Below are positions 28,016 to 36,497 of a stretch of DNA of 64,000 bases, piece after piece (within the stretch, counting starts at the first letter, position 1; each line of letters begins with the position of its first letter). Source of the stretch: Rossellomorea vietnamensis (lineage in GTDB: Bacteria > Bacillota > Bacilli > Bacillales > Bacillaceae_B); NCBI RefSeq assembly GCF_001305855.1, contig NZ_LIXZ01000002.1, positions 62,001 to 126,000 on the forward strand. The letters are read 5' to 3'. The translations under genes and the position numbers were made by a program. Under the pieces are notes generated by a model that did not search any database, was not told the DNA's origin, and worked only from the letters and a program-made list of their open reading frames with translations.

Positions 28016-29227
28016 CTAATAGTTCTGAACACTGTTGAAGATTTCGAACATCGGAACTAGTATTGAAGTCACGATGGTTCCGACCAGCCCGGCAAGCATG
28101 ACGATCATAAGGGGCTCGATCAATGATTTCAGACGGTCCGTTGCACTTTCCACTTCCTTTTCATAGAAGTCCGCAACCTTTGCAAGCATCGAATCCAGGG
28201 AACCTGTTTCTTCCCCTATGGCGATCATCTGGGTCACCAGTGGAGGGAAAGCCCAATGCCGTTTCATTGGGTCCGTCAGGGATGTCCCTTTCTCCAATGA
28301 TCTCCGCGATTCGCCGATCACCCGTGCCACCACTTCGTTCTCCACCACTTTTTCCACTATGGACAATGCCTGCAAGATGGGGACAGAGCTTGAAAACAAG
28401 GAACTTAACGTTCTCGTCATTCTCGCGAGCACCGCTTTCTGCAGCATCTTCCCGAAAATCGGTAACCTGAGAATGGCGTAGTCGAGATAATATTTCGATC
28501 GCTTGTCTTTTCTTAATATGGACAGGGTGACCGCAATGAATACAAAGAACAAAATGATGAGGTACCAAAATTTCTGCATAAATTCACTTGATGCAATGAC
28601 AAACTGGGTGATGGCAGGAAGTTCGCCACCGAAATCATTCAACATATTCACGAATGTCGGCACAACGGCCGCCAATAAGAAGATGACTACCCCAATGGCG
28701 ATGACCCCGACCACCATCGGATAAGCGAGTGCCGATACGATTTTCTGTCTGGTGGTATGCTGCTTTTCATAATGAGTGGCGAGTCCTTCCAGCGTCTCAT
28801 CCAGGCTCCCTGATGCTTCTCCTGCCTTCATCATATTGATCAGGAGCGGCTCAAAGATTTTCTTGTGCCGGGAAAAGGCTTCCGATAAAGGATTTCCGTC
28901 CCTGAGTTCATCCTCGATTTCCTTTAAGGCTTTGCCGAGTGCCTTGCTCTCTGTCTGCTCGGATAGAATATGTGTGGCATCAACGACCGTGACTCCGGCT
29001 TGAAGAAGGGTAGCAAACTGCCGCAGGAAGATGACAAGATGCTGTAATTTCACAGGATTACCTATCGTGATGTCTTTCGTCATGAGGGTTTCAGGCATCT
29101 CAAGGATGTCTATGACCCTTATTTCCTGCTTTTTCAATTGAATTAGTGCATCCTTCTTGGATGAAGCCGTGATGATTCCCGATTTCTTCCCTTTTTGGTC
29201 CCTGCCTGTGTACTTATAACGTGCCAT
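28016..29227 (-). CDS. pilC: T4P inner-membrane platform protein PilC
   Basis: PilC (GspF family) is the membrane base on which the PilB and PilT motors act. The 403-residue protein begins with a short cytoplasmic segment (ARYKYTGRDQKGKKSGII) and has two T2SSF domains (about 68-190 and 270-392). Three membrane helices are visible at about 168-190, 220-238 and 375-397. Repeated signatures are LRQFATLLQAGVTVVDAT and MTRTLSSLFSSSVPILQAL, and each domain has a MIAIGEETGSLDSML-type motif. It follows pilT by zero to one base. Confidence 0.95.
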   Translation of the reverse strand: MARYKYTGRDQKGKKSGIITASSKKDALIQLKKQEIRVIDILEMPETLMTKDITIGNPVKLQHLVIFLRQFATLLQAGVTVVDATHILSEQTESKALGKALKEIEDELRDGNPLSEAFSRHKKIFEPLLINMMKAGEASGSLDETLEGLATHYEKQHTTRQKIVSALAYPMVVGVIAIGVVIFLLAAVVPTFVNMLNDFGGELPAITQFVIASSEFMQKFWYLIILFFVFIAVTLSILRKDKRSKYYLDYAILRLPIFGKMLQKAVLARMTRTLSSLFSSSVPILQALSIVEKVVENEVVARVIGESRRSLEKGTSLTDPMKRHWAFPPLVTQMIAIGEETGSLDSMLAKVADFYEKEVESATDRLKSLIEPLMIVMLAGLVGTIVTSILVPMFEIFNSVQNY

Positions 29228-30280
29228 CTATTGAGGAATCTCCTCTCTGCTGTAAGGAAACGCCATTTCCTTTGATATGATGCCACTTACATAAAGCTTC
29301 ATCACACTGTCGCTCATGATGTGCATGCCTGAGTTTTTCGACGTCTGCATGACATTTTGAATTTGATGGACTTTTTCTGAACGAATCAGATTGGCGATTG
29401 CCGCATTATTCATCAGGAGCTCCGTCGCGGCCCTTCTCCCTTTTTTATCAACCGTGGCAAACAGCCTTTGGGAAAGAATTCCGACAAGGACCGATGCCAA
29501 CTGCACTCGGATTTGCGACTGTTGCTCAGGAGGGAAGACATCTACAATCCGCTCGATGGTGGCAGGAGCACTGGATGTATGAAGGGTGGCGAGTACAAGG
29601 TGACCGGTTTCCGCTGCCGTGATGGCTGTATGGATGGTCTCCAGGTCCCGCATCTCCCCTACAAGAATGATATCCGGATCCTGCCTCAGAGCACTTCTCA
29701 GCCCTTTTGAAAATGATCTGGTATCAAACCCTACTTCCCGCTGATCAATGATGGACGCTCCATGTTTGTGCAGGTACTCGATTGGATCTTCGAGGGTGAT
29801 GATATGCTTCCTCATTTTCCGGTTCATATAATCGACGATGGATGCGAGTGTGGTCGACTTTCCGCTCCCCGTGGGTCCTGTTACGAGGAAAAGTCCCTGT
29901 GGTTTTTCCGCAATGGTCTTCAATGCATGTGGAAGGAACAAGTCTTCCATTGTTGGGATGGAAGTCGGTATGACACGTATCGCCAACGATACACATGACC
30001 GCTGTTTAAATGCATTTATCCTGAACCTTGACACACCGGGTATTCCATAAGAAAAATCCAGCTCACCCATTTCTTCAAAAGAAGGATACATCGTCTCGGA
30101 AATGATGGCCTTCGCCATTAGTTCCGTATGGTCCGGCAGGAGATTCTCTTTACCGTATCTTTTCAAATCCCCATGAATGCGGAAGATGGGGGGCGACCCC
30201 ACTGTCAGGTGGATATCGGACGCTCCCAGCTCGTAAGCAGACTTAAGGAGATAATCAACTTTTTCCTTCAATTCATTCAC
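29228..30280 (-). CDS. pilT: Pilus retraction ATPase PilT
   Basis: PilT hydrolyses ATP to depolymerise and retract pili, powering twitching motility. The 350 residues show an N-terminal PAS-like domain (GASDIHLTVGSPPIFRIHG), Walker A (GPTGSGKSTTLAS), an Asp box (LEDPIEYLH), Walker B (DIILVGEMRD), and a His box (GHLVLATLHTSSA). Near the C-terminus AIANLIRSEKVHQIQ corresponds to the AIRNLIRE retraction motif with two substitutions. Presence of PilT separates this system from a type II secretion or competence pseudopilus. It is directly adjacent to pilB and pilC. Confidence 0.95.
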   Translation of the reverse strand: MNELKEKVDYLLKSAYELGASDIHLTVGSPPIFRIHGDLKRYGKENLLPDHTELMAKAIISETMYPSFEEMGELDFSYGIPGVSRFRINAFKQRSCVSLAIRVIPTSIPTMEDLFLPHALKTIAEKPQGLFLVTGPTGSGKSTTLASIVDYMNRKMRKHIITLEDPIEYLHKHGASIIDQREVGFDTRSFSKGLRSALRQDPDIILVGEMRDLETIHTAITAAETGHLVLATLHTSSAPATIERIVDVFPPEQQSQIRVQLASVLVGILSQRLFATVDKKGRRAATELLMNNAAIANLIRSEKVHQIQNVMQTSKNSGMHIMSDSVMKLYVSGIISKEMAFPYSREEIPQ

Positions 30281-31942
30281 CTACTCTGATATTGCTACTC
30301 GTAATACTTCTTCGGTCGTGGTCAATCCCTGTTTTACTTTCAGCAAACCGTCATCAACGAGGAAGATGGTTTTATTTCGGACAGCATGCTCCCTGAGCTT
30401 CGAAAAAGGTTCATTGTTCAGGATGACCTTCTTCATTTCATCATTCATGACCAGGACTTCATGAATGGCAATCCGCCCTTTGTATCCAGTCATATTGCAG
30501 GAAGAGCAGCCTCTCCCCCTCGTGATCGTTTCGATCTTCATCCCTCTTTTGGCGAATATCTCCACTTCCCGCTTGGTAGCGGGCATTTCCTGCTTACAGT
30601 CCCGGCACACCTTCCTGATCAACCGTTGAGCCACCACTCCACTCAGTGAAGAAGCCACTAAAAACGGCTCGACTCCCATATCAAGTAGCCTCGTCACTGT
30701 ACTTATGGAGTCATTGGTATGGATGGTGCTCAGGACGAGGTGGCCGGTCAAGGAAGCCCGGATGGACACTTCCACCGTTTCCCTATCACGAATTTCCCCG
30801 ACCATGATGATGTTCGGGTCTTGACGTAAAATGGCCCGGAGTCCCTTCGAAAAGGTCAATCCGACATTTTGATTCACACCGATCTGGTTGATCCCTTCCA
30901 GCTGATACTCAACGGGATCTTCAATTGTAATGATGTTCACTTCTTCACTATTAAGGTGATTCAAAGCGGCATATAAAGTAGAAGACTTCCCTGAACCGGT
31001 TGGTCCTGTTATGAGGACAATCCCTGTCGGCTGCTGGATCATTTTCATGAACCTCTGCTGATTCACCTTGTTAAACCCCAGTTTTGCGAGGTCATTCAAG
31101 CTGGAACCTAAATCAAGGATCCTCAGGACAATTTTTTCCCCGTAAACCGTCGGTAAAGTCGACACACGCAGATCGATCGGATGAAAGTCGATATTCACCT
31201 TGATCCGTCCATCCTGAGGCACCCTGAATTCGGTGATGTCGAGGTTTGCCATGATTTTAAGGCGTGCAATCAACATGCTTTGCATATGCTTCGGAAGATT
31301 TCTTTCGGTTCTTAAGATACCGTCCACCCTGTAACGGATGGCCACTTTCGTTTCCTGGGGGTCGATATGTATGTCACTTGCTTTTTGTGTAACAGCATTC
31401 GAAAGAATCCCGTTCACTAAGCGAACGATGGGTGAATCGGAATCCACCACCGTATCTTCTTCCACATTATTTTGATTCCTATTCTCTTGAAAGAGATCTT
31501 CAAATCCATCTTCCAGGTCATAGAATTTATTGATGACCTTCAGGATATCATCCTTCGTCGCAATCGCTGTTTCAATCTGAAAGCCCGTAGCAAGACGGAG
31601 GTCTTCGATGGCATAAAAATCTAAAGGATCACTCATCGCGACAAATAGCTTGTCCCCTTCTTTTTTAAGAGGGATCATCAGGTTCCTTTTCGCGGACTCT
31701 TTGGGGATGAGATGGAATAAATTCGTTTCAAAGGGATACCGATATAAGCTGACATGTGGAATCCCCAATTGAAATTCCAACACTTCTATCAACTGCTGTT
31801 CCGTAATATATCCTCTTTGAAGCAGTGCATCACCTAACTTTTGCCCCTTGGCTTTATCTTTCAGGGTATCCTGCAACTGGGATTCAGATATGATCCCTGC
31901 ATTTACCAGCAGGTCTCCCAGCCTTTTTCTAATGGTGGTCAC
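30281..31942 (-). CDS. pilB: Pilus extension ATPase PilB with tandem MshEN motifs
   Basis: PilB drives pilus polymerisation. The 553 residues begin with two 24-residue MshEN-type motifs (residues 7-30, RLGDLLVNAG..., and 35-58, KLGDALLQRG... ending in Gln58). In MshE these form a c-di-GMP pocket. Here the second starts with Lys rather than Arg, the first ends in Lys rather than Gln, and the linker is four residues instead of five. The motor domain has Walker A (313-320, GPTGSGKS), EDPVEYQ, Walker B (NIIMVGEIRD), and four zinc cysteines (446, 449, 479, 482). It starts the PilB-PilT-PilC group. Confidence 0.95.
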   Translation of the reverse strand: MTTIRKRLGDLLVNAGIISESQLQDTLKDKAKGQKLGDALLQRGYITEQQLIEVLEFQLGIPHVSLYRYPFETNLFHLIPKESAKRNLMIPLKKEGDKLFVAMSDPLDFYAIEDLRLATGFQIETAIATKDDILKVINKFYDLEDGFEDLFQENRNQNNVEEDTVVDSDSPIVRLVNGILSNAVTQKASDIHIDPQETKVAIRYRVDGILRTERNLPKHMQSMLIARLKIMANLDITEFRVPQDGRIKVNIDFHPIDLRVSTLPTVYGEKIVLRILDLGSSLNDLAKLGFNKVNQQRFMKMIQQPTGIVLITGPTGSGKSSTLYAALNHLNSEEVNIITIEDPVEYQLEGINQIGVNQNVGLTFSKGLRAILRQDPNIIMVGEIRDRETVEVSIRASLTGHLVLSTIHTNDSISTVTRLLDMGVEPFLVASSLSGVVAQRLIRKVCRDCKQEMPATKREVEIFAKRGMKIETITRGRGCSSCNMTGYKGRIAIHEVLVMNDEMKKVILNNEPFSKLREHAVRNKTIFLVDDGLLKVKQGLTTTEEVLRVAISE

Positions 31943-31963
31943 CTTATCACCCGCTTTTAAGCC

Positions 31964-33352
31964 TTATTTAAAATCTTTTTTCTGCTGTTTTGATTTTTCG
32001 TCAGACGGTGTCTTTGAAGAATCTTGTTTGGAAGGGTCCCCACTTTCCTGCTCAGTAGAAGTTTTCGTATTAGCTTCTTCACTCTGGGAGGACGTACCTT
32101 CCACTTCAGTATCATTCGAATCATCCTGCGTTGTTACTTCCCCGTCTACCTCGTCCGCTCCATTCGACACATTATCAAATGTTTCACTCGGTGCTGCTTC
32201 CTGTACTTCCTGCAACGGATATACCTCAACTTTATTCTGAGGTGCGTAAAAATCTTCATTGATCAGTTCTTCTGAAAGGATTTCTCCTGAAGTGCTCAGT
32301 TTTTGTTTGTAGACCCGGATCAAGACCCCGTCTTTCCCTGCTTGCTGAACATCGACGCTCCCTTTTTCAACAAAAGGACTAAATTGCTTTATCACACGGG
32401 GAGGAAATGTTTCTTTTTCAGATAATCGGACATTATAAGAGTTTGGAAATGGAATTCCCTGGAGCTGAGCCTTGATTCTATTATTTTGAATGGCAAGCTT
32501 CAGCTCATAACCCGTTGAATTCGGATTCGTGATGACAAAGTCCTGATTATTCATCGGATTGAATTTCGCTTCAAAGCCCAGGGTCACATAATCCGGAAGC
32601 TCTTTACTTAGATTCCGTTCTATGATGGAAAAGTTGGAATGCAAAGTGATCTGATAGAGTAATGATGCAACCGGACTTAAGTCCGCCTGTGATTCAACTA
32701 CAAACCCTTCCGTTTCCAGAAAGTCCGAAAAAGAAAACTGAGAATTGGGTGCAATGAGAATGGAGGGAAAGTTTTCTATGAAGCTCTTGATCGTCGGTGT
32801 GACTTTTAATTCATTGGATACAGCTTCAAATAAAATCTTTGTCGATGCATTTTTATCGATATAATCGTATACGTCAATGGTCTCGCCTTTGTTGAGATTT
32901 CCCGCCAAAGAAAGGATATACTCCTTTAAAGAAGCCGGGTTTATGTCACCAGAGCTGTAGTCAGGGAAATGATCTGATAGGAATGTATCCAACGCTTGAT
33001 CATCCAAGGTAACCACTAGACTCGTATTTTCATTTTCATCTAGTTTTTCAATACTTTCTTCCAAATGGAATTGAAAGAGTGCTGAATCGATCCTTGCACT
33101 CTCCCCATTGAATTCAAGCATGATGTTTTGATTCCCTTGCCACTCCACTATTTTCCCTTCCAGTATCTTCGCGGCTTCTTCTTTGTTTGCTCCACCCAGA
33201 TTAACAGATGCAAGAGCTGCATGTTTTGATAGATTGAGTGACTGAACGAAGAGCGATTCATAAGCATAAACGCCTAAATGAGAAGATCCATACAGAAAAA
33301 ACGTAGAAAAGAATAAAACGGCCATCAACTTTACAAGCAGACCTTTTTTCAC
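31964..33352 (-). CDS. Exported VanW/YoaR-like protein in pilus operon
   Basis: The 462-residue protein starts with a membrane/signal segment (about 8-26). Residues 45-120 (LASVNLGGANKEEAAKILEGKI) resemble the peptidoglycan-binding or YoaR-type part that precedes VanW domains. Residues 200-300 have the VanW layout (PNSQFSFSDFL ... LGFEAKF...NQDFVITNPNS), but the usual GGGxCQ stretch is replaced by DLSPVASLLYQ. A G5-like segment follows (LIRVYKQKLSTSGEILSEE), and the last 85 residues are acidic and Ser/Thr-rich low complexity. No function is known. It lies 21 bases upstream of pilB, so a pilus-linked cell-wall role is likely. Confidence 0.68.
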   Translation of the reverse strand: MKKGLLVKLMAVLFFSTFFLYGSSHLGVYAYESLFVQSLNLSKHAALASVNLGGANKEEAAKILEGKIVEWQGNQNIMLEFNGESARIDSALFQFHLEESIEKLDENENTSLVVTLDDQALDTFLSDHFPDYSSGDINPASLKEYILSLAGNLNKGETIDVYDYIDKNASTKILFEAVSNELKVTPTIKSFIENFPSILIAPNSQFSFSDFLETEGFVVESQADLSPVASLLYQITLHSNFSIIERNLSKELPDYVTLGFEAKFNPMNNQDFVITNPNSTGYELKLAIQNNRIKAQLQGIPFPNSYNVRLSEKETFPPRVIKQFSPFVEKGSVDVQQAGKDGVLIRVYKQKLSTSGEILSEELINEDFYAPQNKVEVYPLQEVQEAAPSETFDNVSNGADEVDGEVTTQDDSNDTEVEGTSSQSEEANTKTSTEQESGDPSKQDSSKTPSDEKSKQQKKDFK

Positions 33353-33377
33353 ATCAGGCGCTCCTTCCTGCTAATTC

Positions 33378-34112
33378 CTACTTAATATTCATCGTTAAAT
33401 CAACAAATACAGAAGGACCCGCTTCTTGAGCGGCTTTAATGTCAGATTCCGATAAAGAGGAACCTTTGGCAATCAACAAATCCCCTTCTAAATTATAAAT
33501 ATCTTCCGTCACACTTTTACCAGCCAATAATTCTGTCTGTTTCGATTTGATTGTTTCAAGACCATGCTGTTGAGGTAATGATTCGACCTCTTCTTCGAAC
33601 ACAGGTTCAGGATCGCTCAGTTGATCGAATGAATCTTTAAAATATTCCACAGCATCTTCGTTCACGATGAGGATATCTTTCCCGAAAGTGAGTACATGTT
33701 CTGTTGCAAGGAAATAAGTATTGTCCTTCGACTGTAACTCCAATGAAACGATGGCCCCTGTTTCATCATCCACATAAAACTCCTGGATATTACCGATCAT
33801 CTGACCTTTACGGGTCATAACACGGGTATCATTGATCTTAATCTTCTTGTTCACGAGCTGATTTGCGATAGGAATTTCATTCAAGTCAATGACTGCATTC
33901 TCATTTTCCACTGTCACAGCATATTCCCCGATCCCAACTACCTTTTTAAAAGGGATCGCTTTCACACTCACCTGCCAATCTTCATGTTCAATGGTCAAGA
34001 AGTCGACTGAGCCTTTCTCCGGATTTATTACAAGGGATTTCACTCTCCCTATTTCACTTCCATCGTAAATACTGATAATCGGTAAAGCTTTCATTTCTGA
34101 ACTTTTCTTCAT
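33378..34112 (-). CDS. PRC-barrel domain protein in pilus operon
   Basis: The 244-residue cytoplasmic protein holds two consecutive PRC-barrel-like units: residues about 8-72 (LPIISIYDGSEIGRVKSLVI) and 88-155 (TRVMTRKGQMIGNIQEFYVD). An acidic linker follows. The C-terminal 40 residues (GKSVTEDIYNLEGDLLIAKG ... SDIKAAQEAG) resemble the short segment that often precedes HD-GYP or signalling domains, though no such domain follows. PRC barrels usually mediate protein-protein contacts. The gene is co-directional with pilB and is probably a cytoplasmic adaptor for the pilus; this is inferred from context. Confidence 0.72.
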   Translation of the reverse strand: MKKSSEMKALPIISIYDGSEIGRVKSLVINPEKGSVDFLTIEHEDWQVSVKAIPFKKVVGIGEYAVTVENENAVIDLNEIPIANQLVNKKIKINDTRVMTRKGQMIGNIQEFYVDDETGAIVSLELQSKDNTYFLATEHVLTFGKDILIVNEDAVEYFKDSFDQLSDPEPVFEEEVESLPQQHGLETIKSKQTELLAGKSVTEDIYNLEGDLLIAKGSSLSESDIKAAQEAGPSVFVDLTMNIK

Positions 34113-34135
34113 GTCATCTCACCTGTTCCATCAAT

Positions 34136-35308
34136 TTAGTTTCGTGCCATTTCCCACGCATATTCCTTTGTCTGATCCAAGTCCATTGTGATATAAGGGT
34201 ACTCCCTGAATCTCTCTTGAATCCCTTTAATGAACATATCCAAATCTTCATATTGCTCTGTTGAAATGTAATGATCCATTAATATTCTTGCAAATGTATA
34301 GTAATCTTGATCGTGTAGACTTGGATGTAAATAATGCTTGATCATATTTTCCATCTGGTCAGTTGTTAACAGACTCTGGGAAAGTGTAATCTGTTCAATC
34401 ATGGTCTTCATTACTTCTCTCATGATTCTGGTTCGCTTTGGAAGTTCGTCTATAGAGTCTGCACCAGCTAATAACTCTTCTTTCTCCTCGACCGTACCTT
34501 CAAGATCAGCGTCTTCCCCTGCAATTACAGGTTCCTCTAACTCTTCAGCAACTGATCCAGCACTCTCATCGATTATTTCAGCTATATCTTCCATGCATAT
34601 CTCTGGTTCTTCCGCTTCTTCTACTGCTGTTTCATCCGGTTCATTGATCATACTTTCGATTTCACTCAAATCACCCTCAAACAACCCGATGTCTTCTTCA
34701 GTCGCATCCGGTACTTCATTCAATTCGTTTGCATTCTCGATAAACCATTCACTTTCGTCTTGCTGAACCTGTGTTGATTCTATTTCTGTATCAACTTGTC
34801 CGAGCAATATCTCATCATGTTCCAGTAAAGGCTCTATGTCCTCCAAGGTTGCCGTTGCTTCTTCACTATGCACCGTATCCTCTTCTTTAGAATCCCTTGG
34901 TTCCACTTCGTCTACGAGTTCTTCAACCGAAACCATTTCATCTTCATCTTTCACTTTAGAAGCTTCATTCGCCACTTCTATGTCATTATGTAAGTCAGCC
35001 TTAAATACACCTTGTTCATGAATCTCATGCCATTGTGAGTCATTCCCATCCGGATCAGGTCCTGCAGCCACTGCCAACAGACCGCCAAAACGTTGTTCCA
35101 TCATAAAGGAAAGGATAGTCAGCAAAGCCAGTAACATCAGACCAATTGCCCACATCGGATATAGGGTTGATGCGACTAATCCCAAGAGCGTCAGACCAAA
35201 CGATACGCCAGCAATCAATAGTTTCCCCTTATTGGAGATCCCGATTGGAATGAAATATAAAATAGGTAATAGTAGAATAAGTGCCAGTAATGAAAATAGG
35301 TAAATCAT
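34136..35308 (-). CDS. Membrane protein with acidic linker, first gene of pilus operon
   Basis: I do not recognise this family. The 390-residue protein starts with three hydrophobic segments (about 3-22, 29-49 and 52-70). A very acidic Glu/Asp/Val-rich linker of about 220 residues follows, then a conserved-looking helical domain (about 290-390, KTMIEQITLSQSLLTTDQMENMIKHYLHP ... YYTFARILMDHYISTEQYEDLDMFIKG) that could be TPR-like. It is the first gene of the minus-strand pilus cluster, divergent from the prepilin operon. A membrane-tethered adaptor for the machine is a reasonable guess. Confidence 0.6.
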   Translation of the reverse strand: MIYLFSLLALILLLPILYFIPIGISNKGKLLIAGVSFGLTLLGLVASTLYPMWAIGLMLLALLTILSFMMEQRFGGLLAVAAGPDPDGNDSQWHEIHEQGVFKADLHNDIEVANEASKVKDEDEMVSVEELVDEVEPRDSKEEDTVHSEEATATLEDIEPLLEHDEILLGQVDTEIESTQVQQDESEWFIENANELNEVPDATEEDIGLFEGDLSEIESMINEPDETAVEEAEEPEICMEDIAEIIDESAGSVAEELEEPVIAGEDADLEGTVEEKEELLAGADSIDELPKRTRIMREVMKTMIEQITLSQSLLTTDQMENMIKHYLHPSLHDQDYYTFARILMDHYISTEQYEDLDMFIKGIQERFREYPYITMDLDQTKEYAWEMARN

Positions 35309-35373
35309 CTTACATTCAGCTCCTTCCTATGATATATTTCTTATAAATTAGACTTTTTTTAACAAGTTTCGAC

Positions 35374-35391
35374 TACTAGATATTGTATAAT
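35374..35391 (+). promoter_or_regulatory. Candidate promoter element for the plus-strand prepilin operon
   Basis: TATAAT at 35386-35391 is a perfect -10 hexamer, 32 bases before the TTG start at 35423. A TACTAG motif (35374-35379) precedes it; no good -35 is seen, so an activator may be needed. The region is shared with the divergent minus-strand operon. Confidence 0.45.
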
Positions 35392-35422
35392 AAAGTTAGG
35401 TAGATTGAAAGCAGGTGTTGGG

Positions 35423-35953
35423 TTGAAACACATAAAAATAGTAAAAAACAATAGAGGCTTCACATTAATAGAAATATTGGTTTCCATTACGATACTCGGA
35501 ATCGTCTTGCTGAGCTTCATGAACTTCTTTCTTCAATCCAGTACATATACGAATGCTAATCAAAAGAAGACGGTAGGAGTCAATGTAGCCAGGAATGTTC
35601 TTATGTTCATGGAGAAACAGAACTTCCTCGAGGTCAGAAACTATTTTCATAATGTAAACACCGGGGACAAGTCCTCAGAAGCTGATTACCTCACATTACT
35701 CTTCTGTGATGAGAAATATAAATTATTCTCTAATTCCTCTACTGAATCTGAAATACATAATACCTGTCCCGAAAAGAAAAATATTACGATTAATGGATTA
35801 GAGTATGAAGCTGCCATCTTTTCCGAGGAAGTATCGACTCCTGAAGAAATGGATTACTATATTCCCATTACAGTCAAAGTGAGGTGGAATATAAATGATA
35901 GAGAATACAGCACGACGGTTGATGGGAAAATTAAAAGTGAAGATATTCGATAA
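35423..35953 (+). CDS. Type IV prepilin, PilV-like
   Basis: The 176-residue prepilin has a 12-residue leader (MKHIKIVKNNRG), then FTLIEILVSITILGIVLLSFM with glutamate at +5. TTG at 35423 is chosen as start, since AGGTG lies five to six bases upstream; an earlier TTG at 35405 lacks such a site. The globular part contains two cysteines (LFCDEKYK, NTCPEKK). N-terminal IEILVSITILGIVLL resembles PilV/GspI-type minor pilins. It is the first gene of a three-gene plus-strand set that likely encodes the pilus tip complex. Confidence 0.85.
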   Translation: MKHIKIVKNNRGFTLIEILVSITILGIVLLSFMNFFLQSSTYTNANQKKTVGVNVARNVLMFMEKQNFLEVRNYFHNVNTGDKSSEADYLTLLFCDEKYKLFSNSSTESEIHNTCPEKKNITINGLEYEAAIFSEEVSTPEEMDYYIPITVKVRWNINDREYSTTVDGKIKSEDIR

Positions 35954-36482
35954 TAAAGGGATCACCTTGATTGAGTTATTGGTCACTCTTACTATATCGG
36001 CAATTCTTTTGCCAGTTACATACGGTGCCTTGATAACCGGATATAAAGTTTATGAAAAAGTGTCGATAGATGCCCAACTTCGGGAAGATGCGGATTATGT
36101 ATCATCCATGGTAATGAAACATTTATATTCGTACCCTTTTGACAGCATTGAAGAATGTGCCCCTGATCAATCAAGCTGCATTAAATTCGTTAATGACTCC
36201 GAAAAAAATGTCTCTTCTTACTCGGGAAAATCTTTTTATGATGTGAAAAATGAAGACGTTTTACATGATGAACAGACGTTGGAACTGGTACACATTGACG
36301 GAAAAGAGCAATGGAGCTTTAACGGGGAGATACTCGCTACTCCATCCGACTTTTCAGGATCCACCATTACGACGAGTTGTACGTCAAATCCGTGCAAGGA
36401 TGCGATGATTCAAATGACATACAAGGTGAGTCATCCAAAATTCAATAAAACACTTGAATTAGATAGCCGCTTCGGATTCTAG
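35895..36482 (+). CDS. Type IV prepilin, PilW-like
   Basis: The 195-residue prepilin has a 22-residue leader ending FDNKG, then ITLIELLVTLTISAILLPVTYGAL, with glutamate at +5. The LTLTISAILLPV pattern is close to PilW/GspJ-like minor pilins. The ATG at 35895 has GAGGTGG seven bases upstream, and the gene overlaps the previous one by 59 bases in another frame. Two cysteine pairs (ECAPDQSSC and SCTSNPC) could form disulfides. It is followed by the large PilX-like gene. Confidence 0.83.
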   Translation: MIENTARRLMGKLKVKIFDNKGITLIELLVTLTISAILLPVTYGALITGYKVYEKVSIDAQLREDADYVSSMVMKHLYSYPFDSIEECAPDQSSCIKFVNDSEKNVSSYSGKSFYDVKNEDVLHDEQTLELVHIDGKEQWSFNGEILATPSDFSGSTITTSCTSNPCKDAMIQMTYKVSHPKFNKTLELDSRFGF

Positions 36483-36497
36483 GAGGGAGGGAATAGC

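Noticed and set aside
23867-31942. The cluster as a type II secretion or competence (comG) system
   Set aside because: A dedicated PilT retraction ATPase, PilM-N-O and several prepilins with no comG-type gene order favour type IV pili.
31964-33352. VanW-like gene as a glycopeptide resistance determinant
   Set aside because: No van ligase or dipeptidase genes nearby, and VanW-type proteins are common outside resistance clusters.
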